A DNA stretch of 64,000 bases from Roseibium marinum (GCF_002906165.1 NZ_PPCN01000004.1:248001-312000); one strand, 5' to 3'. Shown: positions 43,947-53,629, counted from the stretch's first letter. Translations and numbers: made by a program. The notes: generated from the sequence alone by a model not told the origin.

Positions 43947-45086
43947 ATGCGTCAAAGGCCTCACTTCAATCAACCCGTTGAGACTTCCGCACCAAGCCGG
44001 AAAAAGCCCCCGCAGGAGCGTTGCGTCCTGCTCGCGGCGACAGAACTATTCGTCGGAAAGTCCCGACATGACGTTGAAGAACAAAAGATATTTCTGGAAT
44101 TGGCGCGCAATCTCCTGCCGGCAACCACACTTCCGGACCGCCGCCGGATTGCCTCCATGCTCGCAGCTCATCCGGAAATACCGGACGATCTGCTGGAAAT
44201 TCTTGCCTCCGACGAGGACGAACTGACCGCCTATCCGGCGCTTCGTTACACTCAAAGGCTTTCTGTGGATCTCCTCTTACGCAAGGTTAAGTCAGGACCG
44301 GAGTCTCTCAGACGGGCAATTGCAAACCGCCCATCGCTGCGCGAATCGGTTCTCAGCGCCCTGTGCGAGCATGGCGGCGCCGACTCCATACGGATTCTCC
44401 TGCAAAGGGACGACATCCGCCTTGCGCCCATTCATCACGACAAGCTCAGCCGCCGGGGCGATATCGTCGCCGCGCTCGGCATGGAACTGGCCGGCCAGGA
44501 CGCGCTGAGTCCCGACGGTCTCATGGGCCAGTACCTGCACCTTCCGGCCCCGCTCAAGGCAAAAGCCATTGCCGCGGCCGAGATGGCCAGCCTGGTCAAA
44601 CAGGCCCGGACGCCCGGTCCCGTTGCGGTTCACCGCCAGGATAGCGCCGGCCTCCACCTTTGCGATGCCCTTGTGGCCGAAGCCCTTGTCAGCGACCGGC
44701 CGCGCTTCGCCGATCTCCTCTGTCAGGGCTTGAGCCTGCCGCAGCCGGTGTGCGACCTGCTGCTGCAGACGGACCAGAGTGACGGTCTGACGATTGCCCT
44801 GAAAGCTCTCGGCATGTCCGCCTCACAGACCGCCACGGTGTTGATCCGGCTGTTCGGAGAACATATGCCGTTGGCGGATCTGCGCGGTCTGCTGCGCCTC
44901 CACCGGACGCTGAGCGTCGGCGCCGCCGGGGTTCTGGCAGGTCAGTGGATGCTGCAGGACCAGACTACGGAAACCCCATCCCCCCGGCATGTGCCCCAGT
45001 ATCAGGAGAGCAGGCGCCGCACGGAATCCGCACGGACAGCCACGAACAGCGAAATCAGCCCCGCGCGCCAGAAAACCGGCGGCTGA
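43947..45086 (+). CDS. DUF2336-family helical-repeat protein
   Basis: 379 residues, largely alpha helical, matching DUF2336: TELFVGKSRHDVEEQKIFLE, LAAHPEIPDDLLEILASDE, LSRRGDIVAALG, DLRGLLRLHRTLS. The family looks like HEAT-type repeats and is found almost only in alphaproteobacteria; function unknown. The N-terminal 35 residues and the C-terminal 40 are low complexity. It is divergent from the small protein/lipoprotein genes. Confidence 0.83.
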   Translation: MRQRPHFNQPVETSAPSRKKPPQERCVLLAATELFVGKSRHDVEEQKIFLELARNLLPATTLPDRRRIASMLAAHPEIPDDLLEILASDEDELTAYPALRYTQRLSVDLLLRKVKSGPESLRRAIANRPSLRESVLSALCEHGGADSIRILLQRDDIRLAPIHHDKLSRRGDIVAALGMELAGQDALSPDGLMGQYLHLPAPLKAKAIAAAEMASLVKQARTPGPVAVHRQDSAGLHLCDALVAEALVSDRPRFADLLCQGLSLPQPVCDLLLQTDQSDGLTIALKALGMSASQTATVLIRLFGEHMPLADLRGLLRLHRTLSVGAAGVLAGQWMLQDQTTETPSPRHVPQYQESRRRTESARTATNSEISPARQKTGG

Positions 45087-45155
45087 CCCGGGAACCACCC
45101 GGTTTGCACCTCCTGTTCCAGGTCATGATGCTGAATTCCTGCGAACGCAAAACGC

Positions 45156-45533
45156 TTAAAAACGGAACACGCCCTTGCCGGGATCGGTTTCGGGCTCCTC
45201 CCCGGCGAGCGGCAGGTCCACCTGCCCGTCCCGCGCCTCAATCTCCACCAGCCAGTAATCCGGGTCCATCCGGCGTTCCTTTTGAAGGCGGTCGGCCAGC
45301 ATGTCCCGGTCTGCCTGCAGGAGAACACGCTCGAACAGGCGTCCGTCAGGCAGGTCGCTGAACATGGATTGCGGTGCGGGGCCGTAAAAATCGTAGGTTC
45401 CATCCAGCCGGTCGACGCTTACGAAAACAGCACCCGCTTCCGGCGCTCCGCGTTTCGAAACAGCCGCGAAGCCACCGGCGTTGAAGATCCGGCGGACAAG
45501 CGCGCTGACAAAGAAATCGGACGTGACCCGCAT
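45156..45533 (-). CDS. DUF1491-family protein
   Basis: 125 residues with DUF1491 features: MRVTSDFFVSALVRRIFNAG, FAAVSKRGAPEAGAVFV, FERVLLQADRDMLADRL, DPDYWLVEIE. Alphaproteobacterial family of unknown function, usually encoded with cell-wall or kinase genes as here. Last gene of the kinase/peptidoglycan-binding operon, 90 bases after its neighbour. Confidence 0.88.
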   Translation of the reverse strand: MRVTSDFFVSALVRRIFNAGGFAAVSKRGAPEAGAVFVSVDRLDGTYDFYGPAPQSMFSDLPDGRLFERVLLQADRDMLADRLQKERRMDPDYWLVEIEARDGQVDLPLAGEEPETDPGKGVFRF

Positions 45534-45623
45534 TGATCGGTCCTCGACTGGAAACGGCGCAATTCACCGGCGGCATGATTGCGCCGCAGCTGAACTTTCA
45601 ACGCAGCTGTCTCATATCAGAAA

Positions 45624-46373
45624 TCAGCCGGAAAGCGAGCGGCCGCTGATCATTTCCAGGCGCTCGATCACTTCCGCGCCGGGTTCGCCCGTCAGCGGCA
45701 GACCGCGGTCGAGTTCGAACCGTTTGATGGCCATCGTCGTGTTCGCCCCTTTAAGCCCATCGGCTTTCAGCGGGCCGTAACCGAGTTCCGACAGCGCCTT
45801 TTGTATCTTCATCAGGCGGGGATCCGCATCGATGCCGGCAACGGTTTCGGTGCCGGCTTCCTGAACGGGCGTGCCGGAGAACCCCGGTTTGGCGCGCGGG
45901 ACGGGCATCTGTCCGGCAACCGGTGCATCCCCTTGCATCAGGACGAGCGCCAGCAGGGCCTCACTGGCTTCTCCGGTTTCCTGCTGTCCGGCGCGGCGTT
46001 CGAAGGCGCGGATCGCGCGCTCCGTTGCCGGACCGTTCAGGCCGTCGAGCGGTCCTTCGTACAGCCCGATCTTCCTCAACGAGATCTGCAGATCAAGCAC
46101 CAGCGTCGAGATCTCCTGGATCTGCAATCCGCCGCGGCGGTCTCCGGGTTCGGAAAGCTGTAAGGCATCGGAGCGATCGCGCGTGGCGAAGAGCGGTGCG
46201 GGGTGGCGGCCCGGCTGCAGTCCGACCGCGTTGGCGACGATCAGACAGGCTGTCAGCCCCATGACGACCGTACCGCCCGCTGCCACCGGATTGTCCAGCG
46301 CCACATGTCCCGCCCGCGTCATGAAAGAGTCGGGGGCCTTGGCCTGTTTTTTCTTTTTTACCGGTTTTGCCAT
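45624..46373 (-). CDS. Peptidoglycan-binding domain membrane protein
   Basis: 249 residues: a Lys-rich N-terminus (MAKPVKKKKQAK), one membrane helix (about 30-50) and two peptidoglycan-binding type 1 domains (ISLRKIGLYEGPLDGLNG near 100 and ALSELGYGPLKADGLKG near 195). It would sit in the inner membrane with the repeats bound to the wall. It starts 8 bases after the degenerate histidine kinase gene, so a shared transcript is likely. Confidence 0.87.
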   Translation of the reverse strand: MAKPVKKKKQAKAPDSFMTRAGHVALDNPVAAGGTVVMGLTACLIVANAVGLQPGRHPAPLFATRDRSDALQLSEPGDRRGGLQIQEISTLVLDLQISLRKIGLYEGPLDGLNGPATERAIRAFERRAGQQETGEASEALLALVLMQGDAPVAGQMPVPRAKPGFSGTPVQEAGTETVAGIDADPRLMKIQKALSELGYGPLKADGLKGANTTMAIKRFELDRGLPLTGEPGAEVIERLEMISGRSLSG

Positions 46374-46381
46374 GCCGCCGC

Positions 46382-48139
46382 CTATGCCGATTTCGCGACC
46401 GGCCCACCGGCCGGATCCGCATGGATAGGACCGGCGCGCCTGGCCGGGACGGGGCGAACGGGCAACCGTACGGCGACACTTTCACCATGCCCGAGCATGG
46501 TCTGAACCGAAACGCTTCCGCCGGTCCTTTCCAGCAATTCCCTGGCAAAATCAAGAACCGGCCGGGACGCATCCGAACTCCAGCTCAAACTGGAATGCCG
46601 GTTCTTGACGGACAACACGATTTCAAGATCGCCGCGATCCGTCTGTCCCGAAACCGTGACAACCGCCCCGCTTTCGGAGGTCTCGACCATATCGGACAGG
46701 ATAAAGCACAGCGCCTGGCGAAGACATTTCCCGTCCGCGACCGCGGGTGGCAAATCGTCTGCTTCCTCTGTTTCGATCTCCACACCGCGCCGGTCGGCAA
46801 TCGGCGTCACCAGTTTACGGCATTGCGCCAGACAGGCGAAAATGTCGATCGTGCCATAGTCCGGTTCAGGGACCGCGGACAGGCCCGGCCGGAAATCCAG
46901 AACGGCGTCGAGCTCTTCAAGGCCTGCCTCGCCGGCAGCCCTCAGCCGGCCGGCGGCGGCATGCGCGGCACTTCCTGGCCCCACCCCGCCAACCGTTTGC
47001 AACGCGACCGCCTGAGCGATGATGTCGGCAAAGACCTTGCGGGCATCCATTCCCGCGGTTTCAAGCAGTTTTCTGGAAATGCCGGCCGTCCGGCTTTCCT
47101 GCGGGGAGGCAATCGCTTCGGCCTCGTCCGATAAGAGGCGGTCATCCGTTTGCCGGATCAGAAGCAGCAGTTGCCGGTCCGCCGCTGACAGCGTCTGCCC
47201 CCCCTCATGCCCCTGAGCCTTGATATGCAATTGCAATTGCCGGTATTCCGCCTGACCGGTCTCGCCGGGAACGCTGGCGCCAACCCGAACGCGGACATCG
47301 AACACAGCCGGCGCACCGCTGTGCCGGACGTCGGACAATCTGGTCAGGTAGAGCGGCCTGTCCGCCACATGCAGCCGTTGAAACAGCCAGTCCTCCCCGC
47401 CTGCCACCGGCAGGCCACCGAAGATGCGCTTGACCGGTCCTCCCAGAACCCGGATCCGTCCGCCCGGATCGAGTTCGCAGAAAACCTCCGAGACACTCTG
47501 GCTCATCAGCTGCCGCCGGCTTTCGGATGCGAGCATGGCGTTCCGGGCACGCTTCCGGTCGACAGACAGACGGTACGCCAGCATTCCCGCATAGATCAGC
47601 GCAGCCAGGGTGGTGACGAACAGAGCCGGCCCCTGCAAGGGTTGGAACTGAAGCTGCGGAAGCGGCAAGAAGGTGATGGCTGCAAGCAGAACGGCGCAAA
47701 GCGTGGCGACAAGGACCGGTGTTTTCCGGCTGGTTGAAAAGGCTGCTTCCACCAGGGGAATCAGCAGCCAGATCGCCGCGAAGGAGGCATTTCCTCCAGT
47801 CAGGATGCAGATAGCCGCGACAGTACAGGCAAACAGCGAGGACGAAACACCGATCGCCCGGTTCAGCTTGCCAGATTGGGAGAGATACAGCGCCAGAGGC
47901 CACTGGCTCAGCATCCATGCCAGCACAAGAATTTCAGCCACGTGCGGCGGTCCGGCGAGCGCCAGATGCAGGGGCAAGACAAAAAGCGCGGCGGCGCCGC
48001 TCAACATGGAACTTATCAGGAAAGACCGGTGCAACGGCGCCAAAAAACTGTCCCCGGCGGCCTGGGGATGAATCATCCCGTCGACCCGCGAGGCCCAATG
48101 GCTCAGACAAACTCTCAGAAAACTCAAAAGGTTACGCAC
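46382..48139 (-). CDS. Histidine kinase-like membrane protein, degenerate
   Basis: 585 residues. The N-terminal part (about 35-195) has about six membrane segments, followed by a PAS-like region (LMSQSVSEVFCELDPGGRIRVLGG) and a C-terminal ATPase-like domain ending FARELLERTGGSVSVQTMLGHGESVAV, as in kinase G boxes. I cannot find a normal phosphoacceptor H-box, and the N box is hard to identify (CLRQALCFILSDMVE lacks the usual Asn). It may therefore be a pseudokinase or scaffold like DivL-type proteins rather than an active kinase. First gene of a three-gene operon. Confidence 0.8.
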   Translation of the reverse strand: MRNLLSFLRVCLSHWASRVDGMIHPQAAGDSFLAPLHRSFLISSMLSGAAALFVLPLHLALAGPPHVAEILVLAWMLSQWPLALYLSQSGKLNRAIGVSSSLFACTVAAICILTGGNASFAAIWLLIPLVEAAFSTSRKTPVLVATLCAVLLAAITFLPLPQLQFQPLQGPALFVTTLAALIYAGMLAYRLSVDRKRARNAMLASESRRQLMSQSVSEVFCELDPGGRIRVLGGPVKRIFGGLPVAGGEDWLFQRLHVADRPLYLTRLSDVRHSGAPAVFDVRVRVGASVPGETGQAEYRQLQLHIKAQGHEGGQTLSAADRQLLLLIRQTDDRLLSDEAEAIASPQESRTAGISRKLLETAGMDARKVFADIIAQAVALQTVGGVGPGSAAHAAAGRLRAAGEAGLEELDAVLDFRPGLSAVPEPDYGTIDIFACLAQCRKLVTPIADRRGVEIETEEADDLPPAVADGKCLRQALCFILSDMVETSESGAVVTVSGQTDRGDLEIVLSVKNRHSSLSWSSDASRPVLDFARELLERTGGSVSVQTMLGHGESVAVRLPVRPVPARRAGPIHADPAGGPVAKSA

Positions 48140-48463
48140 TCTACACTACCACACGACAGACGCAGGAATTCCCGCTCGCAGCTCCTGTAAACCATTCTGT
48201 CGCCGAGCACTTAAGGAACGATAAAGGATGAAATCGAAACGCGGAAAAAATCCCGAAATGTCACTATGTTCAAACGCTTGCCCGGAATTGACTAAAATTT
48301 GAATCAATTTTTCGGAAAAATCGCTTCAAATACCTGATTTGTTTTATAAAAATTCGACTTTCCGGTTCAACCGGCCATTCTCATGTCCTTGCTATGGTGC
48401 CTCCATAACACGCGTGCCGGCAGAAAAATGGCACGCAAGATCGAACAGACTATGGGTAGCGAT
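48140..48463. other. AT-rich divergent spacer
   Basis: Gene-free and markedly AT-rich around 48230-48370, between the kinase-like operon and the DUF5330 gene. It should contain both promoters; no confident -35/-10 pair was picked. Confidence 0.45.
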
Positions 48464-48913
48464 ATGTTCTTTCTCTTGAGGACGGCCTTCTGGCTAACCT
48501 TGGTGCTGGTTCTGATTCCCTTTGGATCGGATCAGGAAAACACCACCCCTACTGAAACTGTGGACCCGGTGTCCGCGTTTCTGGTGGCTCAGGCAACCGT
48601 TTCGGATATCGGCGGCTTCTGCGAGCGCAATCCGCAAGCCTGCGAGACCGGCGGAAACGCGCTGACCGTCATAGGCAGCCGCGCCCGCGACGGCGTCCGC
48701 ATCGTCTATGAGTATCTCGACACGCAGGTTGAGGCCCGCCCCGAAAACGACGCCCTGGTGACAGGGTCGACCGCCGCGCCGCAATCCGGTGAAACGCATG
48801 AGATTTCCTCCGCCGGTGCTTTGTTGCAGCCGGTATTGGACAGCGTCTCCCCCGCGGAGACGGTATTTGGGCCGGTCCCCCGGCCCAAACCACGCTCAGG
48901 CCGCAAGACCTGA
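48464..48913 (+). CDS. DUF5330-like membrane-anchored protein
   Basis: 149 residues. The N-terminal membrane anchor starts FFLLRTAFWLTLVLVLIPFG, followed by a conserved short region with two Cys (GGFCERNPQACETGG) and an unstructured C-terminus. It matches the alphaproteobacterial DUF5330 pattern; function unknown. The start at 48464 gives the anchor at the N-terminus; in-frame ATGs at 48428 and 48452 are possible. Confidence 0.77.
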   Translation: MFFLLRTAFWLTLVLVLIPFGSDQENTTPTETVDPVSAFLVAQATVSDIGGFCERNPQACETGGNALTVIGSRARDGVRIVYEYLDTQVEARPENDALVTGSTAAPQSGETHEISSAGALLQPVLDSVSPAETVFGPVPRPKPRSGRKT

Positions 48914-49035
48914 GTACGCAGGCCGTTTAGGGTCCTCTGCCCCGTTGGGCCCAAAACGGCCGATTGTGCCCCGCTGACGCGGTGCTGCATGGCAGCTCCG
49001 CCAAGACGGCTTCACTTCAGCGGGTCTATCCGCTG

Positions 49036-49080
49036 CGCCGCAGATGAGAAGCTGCCCACTTCATCTGCGGCGTTTCTTTT
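49036..49080 (+). terminator. Rho-independent terminator
   Basis: CGCCGCAGATGA, 13-base loop, TCATCTGCGGCG: a perfect 12-bp stem followed by TTTCTTTT. Located between the DUF5330 and sufE genes; ends the DUF5330 transcript. Confidence 0.88.
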
Positions 49081-49182
49081 CCCAAAAAACCTCGCGCCGT
49101 TCCCTCTCCCATCCCGGATGAGTTTGCACTTTGCCGCCTGGGAGTTATATGAAGAACAACCACCTCTTCAAAGACCGGCGCA

Positions 49183-49614
49183 ATGACGACAGACATAAGT
49201 GAAATCCTCGAGACTTTCGAATTTCTGGACGATTGGGAAGATCGTTACAAATACCTGATCGACATCGGCCGGGAACTTCCCGAGTTGTCCGCGGAAGAAC
49301 GCACGGACGCCAACAAGGTTCGTGGCTGCGTCTCGCAAGTCTGGCTGATCACAACCATCGACACCGGTCCGGACGGCGTCCCGGTGCTGTCGTTCAAAGG
49401 CGACAGCGACGCCCTGATCGTGCAAGGGCTGGTGGCGGTGGTGACCGCTCTCTTCAACGGCAAGACCGCCCGGGAGATCCTGAATACGGATGTTGAGGGT
49501 TTGTTCGCCAAACTCGGACTGCAGGATCACCTGACGCCACAGCGTTCCAACGGTCTCAGATCCATGGTCGGACGGATCCGCGCGGATGCCGAAGCCGCCC
49601 TGGCCGCAGCATAG
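49183..49614 (+). CDS. sufE: SufE-family cysteine desulfuration protein
   Basis: 143 residues. It accepts persulfide sulfur from the SufS cysteine desulfurase for Fe-S cluster assembly. The acceptor Cys49 lies in KVRGCVSQVW; FLDDWEDRYKYLIDIGRELP and the C-terminal LTPQRSNGL motif are conserved. It is not next to other suf genes, which is usual in Rhizobiales. It is flanked by terminators on both sides, so it is transcribed alone. Confidence 0.94.
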   Translation: MTTDISEILETFEFLDDWEDRYKYLIDIGRELPELSAEERTDANKVRGCVSQVWLITTIDTGPDGVPVLSFKGDSDALIVQGLVAVVTALFNGKTAREILNTDVEGLFAKLGLQDHLTPQRSNGLRSMVGRIRADAEAALAAA

Positions 49615-49686
49615 GGTTCGCACAACTTGCCATGTATTCGTGCCGGTAGATCTGAAAACAAATCGATCCTGTAAAACCTCAAAATG

Positions 49687-49717
49687 AAAAAGAGCCGCCC
49701 AATGAGCGGCTCTTTTT
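49687..49717. terminator. Bidirectional terminator
   Basis: AAAAAGAGCCGC, loop CCAATGA, GCGGCTCTTTTT: an A-run, GC stem and T-run readable on both strands, between the convergent sufE and mucR genes. Confidence 0.93.
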
Positions 49718-49741
49718 CAGTTTTACCGGATCTGTCAGGCT

Positions 49742-50158
49742 TTACTTGGCGCGCTTGCGCTGCTGGCCAAGGCCCATTTTCTTGGCCAGTTCGGACCGGG
49801 CGGCCGCATAATTCGGCGCGACCATCGGATAGTCCGTTCCAAGGTCCCACTTTTCCCGGTATTCTTCCGGGGTCATGTTGTAGTGGGTCCGCAGGTGGCG
49901 CTTGAGCGACTTGAACTTCTTGCCGTCTTCCAGACAAATAATGAAGTCCGGCATGACAGATTTCTTGACCGGTACCGCAGGCTTCAACGGCTCCGGCTCC
50001 GGTTCATTGGAAGCCGTCGCGGTCTTCTGCAAAGCGCCGTACACGTCGCTGATCAGGTTTGGCAGATCTGTAGACGCAACGGTGTTGTTGCTCACATAAG
50101 CTGAGACAATGTCTGCCGTTAGGTCAATCAAATTTGCATCCACCGGACTATCAGTCAT
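49742..50158 (-). CDS. mucR: MucR/Ros-family zinc-finger regulator
   Basis: 138 residues. The C-terminal half is the prokaryotic C2H2-like zinc finger: [20 protein letters not shown] then [17 protein letters not shown]. The N-terminal helix ([13 protein letters not shown]) drives oligomerisation in this family. MucR proteins act as H-NS-like silencers on AT-rich DNA and control exopolysaccharide, motility and cell-cycle genes in alphaproteobacteria. The upstream region is unusually AT-rich for this window, consistent with autoregulation. Confidence 0.94.
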   Translation of the reverse strand: MTDSPVDANLIDLTADIVSAYVSNNTVASTDLPNLISDVYGALQKTATASNEPEPEPLKPAVPVKKSVMPDFIICLEDGKKFKSLKRHLRTHYNMTPEEYREKWDLGTDYPMVAPNYAAARSELAKKMGLGQQRKRAK

Positions 50159-50474
50159 ATTTCACCCGCTCTTTACTGAATTCAATTCAAATTTCGGTGC
50201 TAACCTGCAAAATTCGGCACCGCAAGCATTTATAGATTTTCTGTTACTTGCGGATTTTAGAAATCAAAGCCGATTCTACTTTGCAGGTAATCGTCACAGC
50301 CTTATATCGCCGGGTTCCTGATACGGCAACCCCATAAATCAAATAAAAGGCAGATAGTGTCAATAAAAATCAAATTCTATAAATATTGGCTGTTCGGCAT
50401 GCATCTAAACTGACAATGAAGTGATAGTATTGCCGCCTGTCCAGTCTTTATCCACAGCGATGCATAATCTGTGA
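50159..50474. other. AT-rich region upstream of mucR
   Basis: Gene-free spacer between mucR and the end of the mrp operon, with AT-rich runs (for example around 50335-50395). The part near 50159-50330 should hold the mucR promoter, and the AT-rich character suits MucR binding. No terminator for mrpG was found. Confidence 0.5.
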
Positions 50475-50825
50475 TCACCCCTGCCCCTTTGGCCTGATTG
50501 TTCCGGCCAGGGCATCTTCTTTTGTATCGGCACACGGGCGATATCCAGCCGCATAAGCAGCTTTCGCCAATAAATGAGCCGAAATTGGGGCGGTCAGCAA
50601 GAAGAAAACAACGCCGGCAAGCGCCCGTGTTACCACGGCAAGGTCACTCGAATGCACAGCCATGGCCAGCAGCATGACGCCGGACCCGAGTGTTCCCGCT
50701 TTCGACGCCGCGTGCATGCGCATATAGACGTCCTTCAACCGGATAAGACCGATTGACGCCACCAGCGCGAACAGCGCTCCAATGATAAGCATAATGCCGG
50801 AAACGATCTCCACGACAGCGGTCAT
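50475..50825 (-). CDS. mrpG: Mrp Na+/H+ antiporter subunit G
   Basis: 116 residues with three membrane helices: [53 protein letters not shown]. The [17 protein letters not shown] segment is diagnostic of MnhG/MrpG. Last gene of the operon; its ATG overlaps the mrpF stop (ATGA). Confidence 0.93.
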   Translation of the reverse strand: MTAVVEIVSGIMLIIGALFALVASIGLIRLKDVYMRMHAASKAGTLGSGVMLLAMAVHSSDLAVVTRALAGVVFFLLTAPISAHLLAKAAYAAGYRPCADTKEDALAGTIRPKGQG

Positions 50826-51178
50826 TGCCCCGCCTTTCTGCGTTTGATGCTTTCTTCGACTTCCGCCATGATCGTCTTGTCGCCGGCCCGCCCCCGGTTG
50901 AGGACGAAACGCGCGAAGGCGACCGTTGCCAGGAACCCGACGAGGCCGAGGGTGATGGCGATGTCGATGTAAAGGTAATAACCGGTCAGAATCCCGATGG
51001 CCGAGATAAACCCGATACCGACGGCGACCAGCATGTCCAGTGCGACGACGCGGTCCGGAAGGCTCGGCCCCTTCACGGTGCGGACCACGATGATGATGAA
51101 GGAAATCGTCAGGATCGCCAGCGAGATCCTGACGGCGACATCCAGAAACGCCGATGAGAAGGCTTCAAGAGAAGTCAT
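50822..51178 (-). CDS. mrpF: Mrp Na+/H+ antiporter subunit F
   Basis: 118 residues, three membrane helices, with [19 protein letters not shown], the signature of MrpF. The start ATG at 51178 overlaps the mrpE stop by four bases, which distinguishes it from a longer in-frame extension running back through mrpE. The C-terminal tail is charged ([15 protein letters not shown]). Confidence 0.92.
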   Translation of the reverse strand: MTSLEAFSSAFLDVAVRISLAILTISFIIIVVRTVKGPSLPDRVVALDMLVAVGIGFISAIGILTGYYLYIDIAITLGLVGFLATVAFARFVLNRGRAGDKTIMAEVEESIKRRKAGQ

Positions 51179-51651
51179 CTGAACACCTCCAGGATTTTGC
51201 GCTCGAAACCGTTCTTGATGTCGTCGATCGTCGCCTGTGGATCCGGCACGTCGATGCAATGCACATAGAGCGTCTTGCGGTCCTCGGAAACATCGACGGA
51301 GAGCGTACCTGGCGTCAGGGTGATCAGATTGGCCAGCATGGTGATCTCGAAGTCCCTGTCCACGGTCAGCGGGAAAGCGATGATCCCCGGTTGAAGCCTG
51401 ATCTGGGGCTGCAGCACGATGACCGCGACGCGCCAGGCGGACAGGACCAGTTCGTAGACAAACAGGGCCGCCAGTCCGATGCCTCTGGCGAAACGCTGGA
51501 AATAGGTCGTCGTGCCCACCTGTTCTCGGATCAGGTAGAGTGCCCCCAGGCCGAGCACGAAGCCGAAGGCGAGATTGACTTCCGAGAAGCTGCCCGTGAC
51601 CGCGCCCCAGGCGAGCGCCAGAAGAATGTTGATGAGAAATAGACTTGTCAT
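51175..51651 (-). CDS. mrpE: Mrp Na+/H+ antiporter subunit E
   Basis: 158 residues with an N-terminal pair of membrane helices and a cytoplasmic domain containing LANLITLTPGTLSVDVSED and LYVHCIDV, characteristic of MrpE. It overlaps mrpD upstream and mrpF downstream by four bases each. Confidence 0.93.
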   Translation of the reverse strand: MTSLFLINILLALAWGAVTGSFSEVNLAFGFVLGLGALYLIREQVGTTTYFQRFARGIGLAALFVYELVLSAWRVAVIVLQPQIRLQPGIIAFPLTVDRDFEITMLANLITLTPGTLSVDVSEDRKTLYVHCIDVPDPQATIDDIKNGFERKILEVFR

Positions 51652-53246
51652 CCCTGGTCTCCAAAGACCGACCGCAGGTAATCGAGCGGTTCAACGAGAC
51701 CGCTCGCGCCCTGTGTTGAAAGTTCCAGCATCCATTCCGGCTGCAGTCCGAAATAGATGACAAGGGCGGTAAGAATGCCCAGCGGCAGCCAGACCGCACC
51801 GCCTGAAAGCTGTGCTTCCGATACAGCCGTACCGGCGGTGACCGGCGCGGTCTGCCCGTCGGGCGTTCCTTCGGGACCGCCGCGCCAGAAGGCGAATATC
51901 CAGATCCGGCCCATCGCCAGCGTCGTCAGGAAGCCGCTGACAAGGATAGCCGCTCCGAGCCATGCCCGGCCATCGGAAAAGGCGGCGTCGACCAGAATGA
52001 CCTTGGGCCAGAAGCCGGAAAAGGGTGGCAGACCTGACACGGCGAACGCCAGCACCAGGAACACCGCCGCGAAAGCCGCGCTCTTCTGGTAAAGCCCGCC
52101 TAGTTTGCGAAGGTCGTAGGAACCTCCCATCATCGCCATGACGCCGGCCGCCATGTAAAGCGCCGTCATCACGATGATCGAGTGCACGGCGTAGAAGATT
52201 GCGCCGGAGATCGCCAGCGTCGATCCGACCGCGAGCCCGGCCAGCATCGAACCGATACCGGCAATCACCAAATATCCGAGAAGACGCCGGACCTCGCTTT
52301 GCGCGAGCGCGCCAAGGGCGCCGGTGAGCAGCGTCGCGATCGCCACCAGGGCGATCACATCCGAAAGATAGCCGCGCGAGGCCGGCAGGATCATGACAAA
52401 GACCCGGATCAGCGCGTAAACGCCGACCTTGGTCAACAGCCCGGCGAAAACCGCAGAGACCACGACATTGGGCGTGTGATAGGAGGCAGGCAGCCAGAAA
52501 TTGACAGGAAAGGCCGCCGCCTTCATGGCGAATGCGAGAAAATACAGAGCCGCGACCGTCGCAAGCGTACCGGAAGCGGGATTTTCCAGCGCCGCCACCT
52601 GTTGGGTCAGATCGGCCATGTTGAGCGTGCCGAATATGCCGTAAAGCAGGCCGGTTCCGATCAGAAAGAGGTTGGTCCCCACCAGGTTGAGCACACCGTA
52701 TTTAACCGCCCCGTCCAGCTGGATCCGGTCATTGCCCAAAACCAGCAGCCCGTAGGAAGAGATCAAGAGAACCTCGAACCAGACATAAAGGTTGAAGATG
52801 TCGCCGGTCAGGAAGGCACCGCATACGCCCGTCATCAGGAGCAGCAGAAACGGATAGAACCCGTAACGGCGGCCCGTACTGTCCACGGTCGCCGCGCCGA
52901 ACACGCCTGCGCAGAACGCCACAATTGAGCCGATGAGCGACAGCGTCGCTCCGAGCGTATCGACGGTGAAGGCGATCCCGAACGGCGGCAGCCAGCTGCC
53001 CATGACCATGGTGATGACGCCATGATCGAGCACGCGGATCAGCAGGGCCAGGTTGGCCAGCACAAGCACCGCCAGAAACCCGATGCCGATCCTGGGCTGG
53101 AGATCGGTGTTCTTGCGCAGCATCAGGCACAACGACCCGCCCAGTATCGTTATGAGAGTCGGTGCGACCACGAGCCAGTCGCCGGCAGCGACATGTGCCG
53201 TCGCCATGGCTTCGGTGAGATCAACGGAAACGGAAGAACCGGCCAT
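51648..53246 (-). CDS. mrpD: Mrp Na+/H+ antiporter subunit D
   Basis: 532 residues. A NuoM/NuoN-like proton-translocating membrane subunit with about 14 helices: GDIFNLYVWFEVLLISSYGL, AFPVNFWLPASYHTPNVVVS and LGALAQSEVRRLLGYLVIAG. Lys and Glu residues conserved for ion conduction in complex I-type antiporters occur in helices 5 and 7 (EVLL, AMKAAAFP). It starts 5 bases after the mrpC stop. Confidence 0.95.
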   Translation of the reverse strand: MAGSSVSVDLTEAMATAHVAAGDWLVVAPTLITILGGSLCLMLRKNTDLQPRIGIGFLAVLVLANLALLIRVLDHGVITMVMGSWLPPFGIAFTVDTLGATLSLIGSIVAFCAGVFGAATVDSTGRRYGFYPFLLLLMTGVCGAFLTGDIFNLYVWFEVLLISSYGLLVLGNDRIQLDGAVKYGVLNLVGTNLFLIGTGLLYGIFGTLNMADLTQQVAALENPASGTLATVAALYFLAFAMKAAAFPVNFWLPASYHTPNVVVSAVFAGLLTKVGVYALIRVFVMILPASRGYLSDVIALVAIATLLTGALGALAQSEVRRLLGYLVIAGIGSMLAGLAVGSTLAISGAIFYAVHSIIVMTALYMAAGVMAMMGGSYDLRKLGGLYQKSAAFAAVFLVLAFAVSGLPPFSGFWPKVILVDAAFSDGRAWLGAAILVSGFLTTLAMGRIWIFAFWRGGPEGTPDGQTAPVTAGTAVSEAQLSGGAVWLPLGILTALVIYFGLQPEWMLELSTQGASGLVEPLDYLRSVFGDQG

Positions 53247-53251
53247 AAAGT

Positions 53252-53629
53252 CTAGTATCCCTGCGGCGGAGTTTGGTCGTCTTCAGGTTCGGCGAGACGC
53301 ATTTCATTGACACCGTCTGTCCCCAGTTCCTGATAGGCCCGGAAGGCGAGCACCAGAAGAAAGGCGAAAAACGAGAACGAGATCACAATCGCGGTCAGCA
53401 CCAGCGCTTGCGGCAGCGGATTGGCGGTGACCACATCCGGCGAATACAGGTGTTCGGGGATGAGAGGCGGCACCTCACGGGTCAGCCGGCCATTGGTGAA
53501 GATGAGCATGTTCACCGCATTGCCCAAAATGGCGATGCCAAGCAGCATCCGCACAAGCTGCTGAGAGAGCATCAGGTAAACGGCCACGGTAAAAAACAGG
53601 CCGATCAGGATGACAACACCGGTCTCCAT
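53252..53629 (-). CDS. mrpC: Mrp Na+/H+ antiporter subunit C
   Basis: 125 residues, NuoK-like with three helices: TGVVILIGLFFTVAVYLMLS, LLGIAILGNAVNMLIFTNGR, LVLTAIVISFSFFAFLLVLA. The start ATG at 53629 shares one base with the mrpB stop (TGATG), ruling out the longer in-frame extension. The C-terminal tail is acidic. Confidence 0.94.
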   Translation of the reverse strand: METGVVILIGLFFTVAVYLMLSQQLVRMLLGIAILGNAVNMLIFTNGRLTREVPPLIPEHLYSPDVVTANPLPQALVLTAIVISFSFFAFLLVLAFRAYQELGTDGVNEMRLAEPEDDQTPPQGY

